A stretch of DNA of 14,088 bases from contig DHMN01000077.1 in the NCBI GenBank assembly GCA_002405805.1, positions 1 through 14,088 of the forward strand, given 5' to 3'. The DNA comes from Cyanobacteria bacterium UBA4641. Its GTDB lineage: Bacteria > Cyanobacteriota > Vampirovibrionia > Gastranaerophilales > Gastranaerophilaceae. The position numbers and the translations under genes are program-made. The notes beneath the pieces are model-generated. The model had not been told where the DNA came from. It did not search any database and saw nothing but the letters and a program-made list of their open reading frames with translations. Below, piece after piece: positions 5,943-12,326 of the stretch. The first letter of the stretch is position 1. Each line of letters begins with the position of its first letter.

Positions 5943-7742
5943 CTATTTTGCACGTTGGAAAAAGCCTGCAAGTTCTTTGTGCGGAATAATTTTTGATATC
6001 GGTCTTCCGTGTGGGCAGGTGTACGGCATTTTTGTTGTGCGCCATTTCTTTATAATATCTTGCATTTGCCAAATTGATAATTTTGTATTGGCTTTGACAG
6101 ATGCTTTGCAAGATGTTGTAATCAAAATCTTTTCTTCAAGGTTATCAATATCCCCTTCGATATTATCCAAAATGTCTGCAATAATATCTTTCGGATTAAC
6201 TTTTGCAAGCAGTTGCGGAACTTTGCGGAAAATTATTTCATTATCGCTGACAAATTCTATTCCATAACCGAATTTTTCAAACTTTTCAATGTTATCCTTA
6301 ATGATTTCAGCCTCAGTTGATGAAACTTCAACCACATCAGAAACAAACAGCATTTGCGAAATTATATCTTTTTCAGATTTTAGTTTTTCGTAAATGTAGC
6401 GTTCTTGCGCGATGTGTTGGTCAACGATTTCCAAACCTTCTTCTACATCAATCAAAATGTAAGTATCGCGGTATTGTCCGATGATATTGTCTTGCGGTTC
6501 TTCAACTTTTGGGTGTTCTGTGAAAAACTGTTTTTGCTGAGGTTGTTTAAATGTCTGATTTTGATGTTGGAAATTATTGATTTCGTTATCAGATACATAC
6601 ATTGTATCAGTGTCTTTATCGACAAAAAATTCTTTTGGTTCAGATGTTGGGAATTTGATTACATCTTGCGGATTTTCTTGTGGATTATCAAATGAAATTG
6701 ACGGCTGAATTTGTGGTTCAAAATTGTTTTGTGATTGGATTTTTGGTTGTTCCACATAGTTTGCCAAACCTGCCTCAACTGCAGAATATATGAAGTTGAA
6801 AATTTGGTTAGGGTTTCTGTAGCGCACTTCTTTTTTGGTTGGGTGAACATTCACATCCACGTCATGTGGCGGAATTTCAAGATTCAAGACAACAAACGGA
6901 TATTTGTTATTGGCTGTCAGGTGTTTATATACCATATCGATTGCTTTTTGGAATATCGGACATTTTACAACACGCGAATTTATATAAATATGATAATTTT
7001 TTTTGCTTGAGCGTGTGTAATCAGGTGTGCTGACAAATCCGCTGATTTTTAGTCCTGACAAATCGTCAGTTTTCAAAACTTCTTTCAAATTATTTGTTAC
7101 ATCAGATGAAAAAACTTCTTTAATCGTTTGTGTCAGATTATTTTGTCCGGTTGTATTCAGAACTGTTCTGCCAAACTTTTTCAATTCAATTGCAACTTCA
7201 GGATGAGACAACGCAATAGATTGAACAATTTCTTGAATATATGAAAACTCAGTGTTTTGATTTTTTAAGAATTTCAAACGAACCGGAACGTTATAAAATA
7301 AATCTCTGATATCCATAATTGTTCCGATTGCACAGCCTGTTTCAACTTGCGAAACTTCAGAGTTTTCACATTTAACCTTTGTTCCTGTTTCAAAATCTTT
7401 CGTACGAGTTGTACAAGTCAATTTAGAAATAGAAATAATACTTGCCAGTGCCTCTCCTCTAAAACCCAGTGTATGGATATCAAAAAGGTCTTCATCCTCT
7501 TGTAGCTTACTTGTTGCGTGTTTAGAAAAAGCCAACAAAATATCATCAGGGTGGATTCCGCAACCGTTATCCGCAACACGGATATCTCGACATTCGTTGT
7601 TGATTTCAACACTGACACGTGTTGCTCCTGCATCAATAGAATTTTCGACAAGCTCTTTTACAACAGATGCAGGACGTTCAATAACTTCTCCTGCCGCAAT
7701 TTGATTAATTAAATGTTTTGATAACTGTTTGATTCTTGGCAC
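5943..7742 (-). CDS. mutL: DNA mismatch repair protein MutL
   Basis: MutL couples mismatch recognition by MutS to strand incision. The N-terminal GHKL ATPase shows INQIAAGEVIERPASVVKEL with the catalytic Glu near residue 33, then DNGCGI (58-63) and TLGFRGEAL (91-99). A Gln/Asn-rich linker covers about 335-420. The C-terminal nuclease domain has DQH at 441-443 followed by E447 and E452, SCKASVKAN near 544 and CPHGRPI near 576: the metal-binding motifs of latent-endonuclease MutL proteins found where MutH is absent. The usual DQHA reads DQHI here. A reading frame begins at TTG 7751, but I prefer GTG 7742: AAGG lies 9 bases before it and the protein then starts VPRIKQLS, matching the usual MPxIxxL start. 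Length (599) is normal. It is divergent from the methyltransferase gene at 7878. Confidence 0.96.
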   Translation of the reverse strand: MPRIKQLSKHLINQIAAGEVIERPASVVKELVENSIDAGATRVSVEINNECRDIRVADNGCGIHPDDILLAFSKHATSKLQEDEDLFDIHTLGFRGEALASIISISKLTCTTRTKDFETGTKVKCENSEVSQVETGCAIGTIMDIRDLFYNVPVRLKFLKNQNTEFSYIQEIVQSIALSHPEVAIELKKFGRTVLNTTGQNNLTQTIKEVFSSDVTNNLKEVLKTDDLSGLKISGFVSTPDYTRSSKKNYHIYINSRVVKCPIFQKAIDMVYKHLTANNKYPFVVLNLEIPPHDVDVNVHPTKKEVRYRNPNQIFNFIYSAVEAGLANYVEQPKIQSQNNFEPQIQPSISFDNPQENPQDVIKFPTSEPKEFFVDKDTDTMYVSDNEINNFQHQNQTFKQPQQKQFFTEHPKVEEPQDNIIGQYRDTYILIDVEEGLEIVDQHIAQERYIYEKLKSEKDIISQMLFVSDVVEVSSTEAEIIKDNIEKFEKFGYGIEFVSDNEIIFRKVPQLLAKVNPKDIIADILDNIEGDIDNLEEKILITTSCKASVKANTKLSIWQMQDIIKKWRTTKMPYTCPHGRPISKIIPHKELAGFFQRAK

Positions 7743-7794
7743 TTTTCTCAACCTTCAATCTCAATCTACATCAAACACAAAATCATCTAAATGT

Positions 7795-7824
7795 TTGATT
7801 ACAAATTTGAAACATTTTTATAAG
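7795..7824 (+). promoter_or_regulatory. Predicted promoter of the methyltransferase gene
   Basis: TTGATT (7795-7800) and TATAAG (7819-7824) are separated by 18 bp on the plus strand, in the gap between the divergent mutL and methyltransferase genes. Pattern-based only. Confidence 0.4.
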
Positions 7825-7877
7825 ATTGGAGTGTAAAAACAAAGACTTGGATAATTGTAAAAAGACGGAGGGACATT

Positions 7878-8759
7878 TTGGTAAGAAAAGTTATATCTAA
7901 TTTGAAATTACAACCGAAAAAACAAGCTGATTTGCAGATTGTAAAAGAGCCTGATGTCAAAACTACCAAGTATAGCGATATCAACCTCAAAAGATGGAGA
8001 GATTATGCTCACATTTTGACCGGTACTTTGTGGCAGTTTCCTTCAAGACTTAGAGAACACGGACACTCTAACGAGTATCACGGAAATTATATTCCACAGA
8101 TTGCTCAACAGATGTATGAAAGATACACAAAGAAAAATGATGTTGTGCTTGATTTGTTCTTCGGTTCAGGAACATCAGGTATTGAAGCAATCAATATGAA
8201 CAGACGTTGTATCGGTGTTGAATTGAAAGACGATTTGGCAGAAAAAGTTTCTGAAAAATTTACACCAAAACAATTGGTAACAGATGTGAACATAATTTGT
8301 GCAGATTCAACATCAGAACTTGCGGTTGATAAAGTTAAAGCAAGATTAGAAATTATGGGCGAAGAAAAAGCACAATTTTTGATGTTACATCCGCCTTATG
8401 ATGATATTATCAAGTTTTCTGATAAGAAAGAAGATTTGTCTAACTGTGCAACTACAGAAGAATTTTATGACATGTTTGAAAAAGTTGCCAAAAACGGTTA
8501 TGACCTGTTGGAAAAAGGACGTTTTGCCTGCTTGATTATTGGTGACAGTTATAAAAATTCAGAAGTTCAACCGCTAGGGTTTGAATGTATGAATAGGATG
8601 AGAAAATTAGGATTTATCCTGAAATCAACTATTGTCAAAGATATTCAAGGTAACGAAAGAGGAAAAGGCAGAACTGCGAATTTGTGGCGTTATAGAGCGC
8701 TTGCCGGCGGTTTTAGTATTTTTACACACGAATATATTTTTGTGTTCCAAAAACCATAG
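7878..8759 (+). CDS. Solitary DNA methyltransferase-like protein (N6-adenine / N4-cytosine type)
   Basis: S-adenosylmethionine-dependent methyltransferase of the N6_N4_Mtase type. Residues 68-100 contain the motif X-like HGNYIPQIAQQMYERYTK followed by motif I, LDLFFGSGTSG, which forms the SAM pocket; IGVEL near 112-116 is motif II. The catalytic motif IV reads HPPYDDI at 171-177 where most enzymes have DPPY, NPPY or SPPY. Order I then IV is seen. There is no restriction endonuclease, specificity subunit or Vsr protein nearby, so it looks like an orphan methylase; an RNA methyltransferase with a similar PPY motif is a less likely alternative. The TTG start is supported by GGAGGG (7867-7872), 5 bases upstream. 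It is 293 residues, a plausible full length. The neighbour mutL may be coincidental, since methyl-directed repair normally involves Dam and MutH. Confidence 0.78.
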   Translation: MVRKVISNLKLQPKKQADLQIVKEPDVKTTKYSDINLKRWRDYAHILTGTLWQFPSRLREHGHSNEYHGNYIPQIAQQMYERYTKKNDVVLDLFFGSGTSGIEAINMNRRCIGVELKDDLAEKVSEKFTPKQLVTDVNIICADSTSELAVDKVKARLEIMGEEKAQFLMLHPPYDDIIKFSDKKEDLSNCATTEEFYDMFEKVAKNGYDLLEKGRFACLIIGDSYKNSEVQPLGFECMNRMRKLGFILKSTIVKDIQGNERGKGRTANLWRYRALAGGFSIFTHEYIFVFQKP

Positions 8760-8852
8760 AGTCAGAGGGCGAGAGGGCAGGATGGCAAGCTTTTTAATGG
8801 TTTGTCTCTCTAGTGGAATATCATAGGTTGGCATTATAAAAATAGGGTGTCA

Positions 8853-8912
8853 TTCTGAAAGCTTAGAAAATTTGTGTGAAGTATGAACACAAAATTTTCT
8901 TGCTATTCAGAA
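8853..8912 (-). repeat. 60-nt hairpin repeat A, inverted copy
   Basis: TTCTGAA (8853-8859) and TTCAGAA (8906-8912) bound a long hairpin whose tip pairs TGTGT with ACACA (read on the minus strand). Compared with 5799-5858 it differs at 7 of 60 positions, and one tip pair has changed from C-G to T-A on both sides. The 8760-9220 gap carries no gene; it is filled by this and the next elements. Confidence 0.75.
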
Positions 8913-8940
8913 TCTCTAATTGAACAAGAAAAACATTGTC

Positions 8941-9011
8941 ACCCTGAACAGCAGGAGCAGAGTGCAAAACGAAGTGGAGTCACGTTTTATGCGACTGCGT
9001 AGCTTCAGGGT
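8941..9011. repeat. 71-nt imperfect palindrome (ACCCTGAA / TTCAGGGT)
   Basis: ACCCTGAA (8941-8948) pairs with TTCAGGGT (9004-9011). Inside, CAG pairs with CTG, and GC-AAAACG (8964-8971) with CGTTTT-AT-GC (8983-8992), leaving an 11-nt loop. It is a further variant of the hairpin family. Its right side is followed by TCTCTAATTGAAC, the same 13 bases that follow the 8853-8912 copy. Confidence 0.6.
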
Positions 9012-9028
9012 CTCTAATTGAACGAAAA

Positions 9029-9088
9029 GGTCTATTGACTATTGTGTTTTATTTGAGATTCCGAAACAAGTTCGGAATGACATAGACC
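9029..9088. repeat. 60-nt element with GGTCTAT / ATAGACC ends
   Basis: GGTCTAT (9029-9035) and ATAGACC (9082-9088) are inverted repeats enclosing the TTCCGAA/TTCGGAA stem (9059-9077). The right half matches 4221-4250. Confidence 0.5.
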
Positions 9089-9150
9089 TATGTGTTTAAT
9101 TAAAATATTCTAAAAACCACTCACCATAGCTTTCAGCCGTACGGCACGCA
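9068..9150 (-). repeat. About 83-nt repeat shared with the right end of the window (inverted copy)
   Basis: Read on the minus strand from 9150, TGCGTGCCGTACGGCTGA is followed by a GGTGAG-GGTTTT segment, AATTAAACACATAGGTC and a GTCATTC-GAAC tail. The plus strand at 14002-14086 carries the same order with scattered mismatches. It lies downstream of the regulator gene ending at 9221, while the other copy lies immediately after the asparaginase stop. Confidence 0.65.
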
Positions 9151-9220
9151 GGCTCACTCAATTCGCATTGCTCGTTGATTCAGCTAATGTCCATTGGAGA
9201 GGGTATAAAAATATTTACCC

Positions 9221-9496
9221 TTACTTATCCGCAATGGAAAAATTATCGTTCATTTCGAGTTCGAGCTGTCTTATTATCTCTGACAGCGGAATATTCAGCG
9301 CCTCTGAAATTCGCCATAACATTACAATCTTGGGTTCAATTTGTCCGTTCTCTATCCTGCTCAAATTTCCAGGACTAAGTTCATATTCATAAGAAAACGT
9401 ATTTAAACTCTTTCCTGTCTTTTCAATACGATATCTCTTGATAATTTTACCAAGGGCTTTAATTAATTGTAACGTTTTATCATTTTTGTATTGCAT
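9221..9496 (-). CDS. XRE-family helix-turn-helix regulator (module 2, 91 aa)
   Basis: Single-domain Cro/C1-type DNA-binding protein. With the start at ATG 9496 (MQYKNDKTLQ) it is 91 residues, exactly the length of the regulator at 5346-5621. The HTH core contains IKRYRIEKTGKS, LSRIENGQIEP and a C-terminal helix ISEALNIPLSEII. The frame extends to ATG 9541, but the extra 15 residues have no counterpart in the paralogue, so the shorter form is preferred; neither start has a strong ribosome binding site. The chosen start codon lies inside an operator-like site (9491-9504), which would tie its expression to its own binding. Divergent from the prepilin gene at 9562. Residues around the predicted recognition helix (SPGNLSRIE versus PKSTLTRIE) differ from module 1, matching the different operator sequence. 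Confidence 0.85.
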   Translation of the reverse strand: MQYKNDKTLQLIKALGKIIKRYRIEKTGKSLNTFSYEYELSPGNLSRIENGQIEPKIVMLWRISEALNIPLSEIIRQLELEMNDNFSIADK

Positions 9497-9504
9497 ACAT
9501 GCAA
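9491..9504. promoter_or_regulatory. Operator-like inverted repeat, module 2, site A
   Basis: TTGCAT-AC-ATGCAA is a 6+6 inverted repeat. It covers the predicted -35 of the prepilin promoter and the start codon of the divergent regulator. Its first ten bases recur 41 bp downstream. Confidence 0.68.
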
Positions 9505-9520
9505 TCTTACGATGTAGAAT
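9491..9520 (+). promoter_or_regulatory. Predicted promoter of prepilin module 2
   Basis: TTGCAT (9491-9496) as a weak -35 and TAGAAT (9515-9520) as a 5/6 -10, with an 18-bp spacer. Sites A and B lie on either side of the -10, the same geometry as in module 1. Confidence 0.45.
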
Positions 9521-9531
9521 TATTTCAAGTG

Positions 9532-9541
9532 TTGCATACAT
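9532..9541. promoter_or_regulatory. Operator-like half/partial site, module 2, site B
   Basis: TTGCATACAT is an exact 10-base copy of the left part of site A, starting 41 bp further on; the right half-site is degraded (AAAA instead of GCAA). It lies just after the predicted transcription start and before the prepilin GGAG. Confidence 0.6.
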
Positions 9542-9561
9542 AAAATGGAGAGTAACGACAA

Positions 9562-10323
9562 ATGTTTGGATTAAGAACTAAAAAAACAAAATCAAGTGAT
9601 AAGCAGGTAAAAGTTGCTACGCACACAGATTTGCAACAAACTAAGGCTAGATTTGGTTTTACTTTAGCAGAAGTGCTTATCACACTTGGGATAATTGGTG
9701 TAGTTGCAGCTATAACTATTCCTAATTTAATGACAGCGTACAAAGCTAAGAAAATGCGCTCACAGTTTTTGAAATCCTATTCGGTAATTCAACAAGCCTT
9801 TAGGCAGATGGAAGTGGATGACGTCTCAACAGATATTAGCACTTATTCAGGCAAAATGGGGTCGTTTTATGATGCGTTCAAAACACGATTCAATGGTGCA
9901 CATTGGTGCGGATATTATGACAATACATCTTCAAGTTTGCCATGCGCTAAAGACCCAACATACAAAACTTTAAACGGCAGGCACACATTAGATAAAAATT
10001 TGTTTGATGATGGGCAATTTGTTTTGCCGGATGGAACACTTGTCATAATAGAAAATCCAAATACCTCTGGTGCCGGCAGGGTTTGGATTTTTGTTGACCT
10101 CAACGGTTACGGAAATCCCCCAAACCGTCTTGGATATGATTTGTTTGTTTTTCAGTTTGTTGAAGGTGAATTACGCACAATGGGCGACTTACAGACCACA
10201 TATACGAATGTGGACAAATATTGTAACCTGAAATCATCAGATATCTTTAATGGAATTACCTGCGCCCAAAAGGCAAAAGAAAATTCAGACTATTTTTATT
10301 GGGTAGTTAAGAATGTGAAGTAG
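9562..10323 (+). CDS. Type IV prepilin / pseudopilin-like protein (module 2)
   Basis: Paralogue of the prepilin at 4442-5248. RFGFTLAEVLITLGIIG at residues 30-46 gives cleavage after G32, F33 as +1 and E37 as Glu+5, and the hydrophobic helix extends to about 57. The leader is long (32 residues), and its last part, DLQQTKARFG, matches DLPPTKVKFG of module 1. The globular domain has four Cys (116, 128, 221, 234), with VDLNG (178-182), PNRLGYDLFVF (187-197) and a terminal KYCN...GITCA...YW pattern, all shared with module 1; the middle is divergent. GGAG at 9547-9550 lies 11 bases before the ATG. Exported and membrane-anchored until processed. No pilus assembly ATPase, platform protein or prepilin peptidase is in this window, so the machinery must be encoded elsewhere. 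Confidence 0.87.
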   Translation: MFGLRTKKTKSSDKQVKVATHTDLQQTKARFGFTLAEVLITLGIIGVVAAITIPNLMTAYKAKKMRSQFLKSYSVIQQAFRQMEVDDVSTDISTYSGKMGSFYDAFKTRFNGAHWCGYYDNTSSSLPCAKDPTYKTLNGRHTLDKNLFDDGQFVLPDGTLVIIENPNTSGAGRVWIFVDLNGYGNPPNRLGYDLFVFQFVEGELRTMGDLQTTYTNVDKYCNLKSSDIFNGITCAQKAKENSDYFYWVVKNVK

Positions 10324-10350
10324 GGGGGACTTGATAGTTAAAACCAAAAT

Positions 10351-10365
10351 GTCATTGTCATTCTG
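10351..10365 (+). repeat. 15-nt fragment of the REP-like repeat
   Basis: The 15 bases here are identical to 4131-4145 (GTCATTGTCATTCTG). The rest of the element is missing, so this is likely a decayed or truncated copy between convergent genes. Confidence 0.45.
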
Positions 10366-10380
10366 CCTAAACATCTAGCT

Positions 10381-10950
10381 TTATTCCCCCTTGCGCAAGG
10401 CAAATTTGCAACCGCAGTAATTCTGTCTATACAAATTCAGCGCCTTGGAAATTTGATTGGTTTTTAGAAATCCATCCTGTTTTCTAAAATTCGTAGCAAG
10501 GTACTCCAAACCGTACTTATTGGCAATCTGTTCACCGATTTTGGTCAATTTTTCATAATTTTTGTGCGGACTAATCACCATTGAAGTCGTAAAAACATCA
10601 ATCCCTAATTCTTTTGCCTTTTTTGCAGCGTTAGACAAGCGCAATTCAAAGCATTTGTCACACCTTAACCCTTTTTCAGGCTCATTTTCAAGCCCTTTCA
10701 CCCAGTCATAATAAACCTGTGGTTCATAGTTCCCAATTATCAATTCACAGCCCAAATGCTTACATAAAATCTTTTCTGCCTCGAGCCTGATATTATACTC
10801 TTCTTCCGGAAAAATATTTGGGTTGTAAAAATACACAACAACAGAATATCCCATATCCTGTAATAAAGATATGGGATAACCTGAACATATACCGCAACAA
10901 GCGTGCAGCAATATTTTTTTATTAGAACATTTTGTGTTTTGGTTTCCCAC
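10381..10950 (-). CDS. queH: Epoxyqueuosine reductase QueH
   Basis: QueH reduces epoxyqueuosine to queuosine in the anticodon wobble position of tRNAs, as a non-homologous replacement for cobalamin-dependent QueG. Family marks in 189 residues: LLHACCGICSGY with C18, C19 and C22, PNIFPEEEY near 44-52, RCDKCFELRL with C97 and C100, TTSMVISPHKN near 121-131, and YCGCKFALR with C179 and C181. The cysteines hold the iron-sulfur and metal sites. The start is GTG 10950 with AGGA 6 bases upstream; this start and its ribosome binding site lie inside the end of the VKOR-DsbA gene (29-base overlap), suggesting translational coupling. It converges on the prepilin gene, 57 bases away. Confidence 0.93.
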   Translation of the reverse strand: MGNQNTKCSNKKILLHACCGICSGYPISLLQDMGYSVVVYFYNPNIFPEEEYNIRLEAEKILCKHLGCELIIGNYEPQVYYDWVKGLENEPEKGLRCDKCFELRLSNAAKKAKELGIDVFTTSMVISPHKNYEKLTKIGEQIANKYGLEYLATNFRKQDGFLKTNQISKALNLYRQNYCGCKFALRKGE

Positions 10951-12196
10951 CGTTTTCCTCGATTAGTTTTTTCAATGCAGGATAACCGCCTTTTGGAATA
11001 CCCATTTCAAATTTGCCGTTAAGTTCAAATGTCGGAGTACCGATTTGTTTTTTCGCAACAGCATATTGAATATCTGTTTGGATAATTTTGTTTACCGCAT
11101 CGCTATGAGCATCTTTTTGAAGTTTATCCATATCTAAGCCAAAACCTGATTCACTCAAAACCTTAATTACATCATCTTCTGTTGCAGGTTTTTTGTCAAA
11201 TAACAAAGAATTAACTTCCCAGAATTTACCTTGTAATTGAGCAGCCTCAGCGTATTGTGCCATTGTACAAGAACCATGGTGAAATTCTTGTTTTAAGTAT
11301 GGGTTACAATCCATGTCAAGTGGCAGACTGTGGTGTTCAATTCTAACATTGTCAAAATCTCTTGTAAGTTTGTGAATCATCATATTAAATACATAACACA
11401 TTGGGCACATATAGTCTGAATAAATATCAATTACAACGGCATCTTTAGCCTCTGAACCAAGAACATTACCTGTAATTGCATATTTATTAGTTTTGGCATT
11501 AATAAATTCTCCATAAGCACGTTGAGTTTTTAGAGCCGGTGCAAAATGAGCTGAGGTATAAGCCCAACCTAAAAATCCAACAGCAACAATCATTACTACA
11601 GAAAAAGCAATTCTATAAGGAACATGGTTTAAAGCCTCAACAAAATCTAACCAACTTTGTTTAATTGCGCCGACAAAGTTACCCTTAATACCTTCAACAG
11701 CAAAAATACCGATACATAAATCGATTACATAAGTAATTGCGCACATAATGCATAGCTTATGGATACCAAATAAGCTGATACATAACAAAATCATTGAAAT
11801 TACAAATGAAATTAATCCTAATGATGCGATATAGTGGAATTTGTGTTTGAAAACTTCTAAGAACTTCAAAAACGGAATCTTTTTAAGTTTATCAACACAC
11901 AATAACATTATGATAAATGAATACAAGAATAATCCCCAATACGCCAACGGCACACCAAAGAATTGAGATTCTGTTGTTCTTGCTACACCATCACAATCTA
12001 CAAAATCACTTATTGAACAAAAACTTGGCAATGCATACATATCAAAATTTGCTTCATAATAAATATAAGCCAAGTCAACTGTCACTAAAAATCCTAAAAT
12101 TACCAAAATACTGATAAAAATAGTTTTTTTCAAGTCTCTGCCACTATCAACGGATGTCATTTCTTCCGCTTCGGTGAGTTTTTTATCTTCTTCCAT
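10922..12196 (-). CDS. VKOR domain-DsbA-like thioredoxin fusion, disulfide-forming membrane protein
   Basis: Predicted inner-membrane disulfide generator: the vitamin K epoxide reductase part passes electrons to quinone and re-oxidises the attached thioredoxin-fold domain, which oxidises exported proteins. From ATG 12196, five membrane segments are visible (about 24-46, 83-102, 121-145, 147-170, 193-213). The VKOR part has loop cysteines C60 and C68, FGVPLAYWG at 80-88 and the active CIMC at 149-152. The C-terminal DsbA-like domain has CPMC at 264-267, further Cys at 297 and 310, and the cis-Pro region IGTPTF at 385-390. This domain order is typical of cyanobacteria and some other phyla. The frame opens at 12211, but AAGGGAG (12202-12208) sits properly before ATG 12196. 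First gene of a two-gene unit with queH. Confidence 0.93.
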   Translation of the reverse strand: MEEDKKLTEAEEMTSVDSGRDLKKTIFISILVILGFLVTVDLAYIYYEANFDMYALPSFCSISDFVDCDGVARTTESQFFGVPLAYWGLFLYSFIIMLLCVDKLKKIPFLKFLEVFKHKFHYIASLGLISFVISMILLCISLFGIHKLCIMCAITYVIDLCIGIFAVEGIKGNFVGAIKQSWLDFVEALNHVPYRIAFSVVMIVAVGFLGWAYTSAHFAPALKTQRAYGEFINAKTNKYAITGNVLGSEAKDAVVIDIYSDYMCPMCYVFNMMIHKLTRDFDNVRIEHHSLPLDMDCNPYLKQEFHHGSCTMAQYAEAAQLQGKFWEVNSLLFDKKPATEDDVIKVLSESGFGLDMDKLQKDAHSDAVNKIIQTDIQYAVAKKQIGTPTFELNGKFEMGIPKGGYPALKKLIEENGGKPKHKMF

Positions 12197-12223
12197 AATT
12201 TCTCCCTTCATACTTTTAGGTAT

Positions 12224-12252
12224 ATTTTACCTTTATAGTGTGAATTAATCAA
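12224..12252 (-). promoter_or_regulatory. Predicted promoter of the VKOR-DsbA/queH unit
   Basis: On the minus strand TTGATT (12247-12252) and TAAAAT (12224-12229) are separated by 17 bp, placing the transcription start about 20 bases before the chosen ATG. Confidence 0.5.
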
Positions 12253-12273
12253 CCAACTTAATAACTATAAAAC

Positions 12274-12302
12274 TTGAACAAAATTTGCATTAATGTTAAA
12301 AT
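12274..12302 (+). promoter_or_regulatory. Predicted promoter of the MshEN-like/asparaginase unit
   Basis: TTGAAC (12274-12279) and TAAAAT (12297-12302) with an ideal 17-bp spacer. Transcription would start near 12309, about 18 bases before the GTG chosen for the next gene. It is arranged back to back with the promoter at 12224-12252. Confidence 0.55.
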
Positions 12303-12326
12303 ACAATCCGAATGAGGGCTGATTGC

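Noticed and set aside
5845..6111. 88-codon open frame overlapping the end of mutL
   Set aside because: It overlaps the well-supported MutL C-terminus in another frame and runs into the repeat region.
7878..8759. Restriction-modification system including the methyltransferase
   Set aside because: Neither neighbour (mutL, repeat region) encodes a nuclease partner or specificity subunit; only a solitary methyltransferase can be supported.
10389..10400. CCTTGCGCAAGG, a perfect 12-bp palindrome at the end of queH
   Set aside because: It is within the conserved coding end of QueH, has no second copy in the window and no loop or T-tract; treated as chance.
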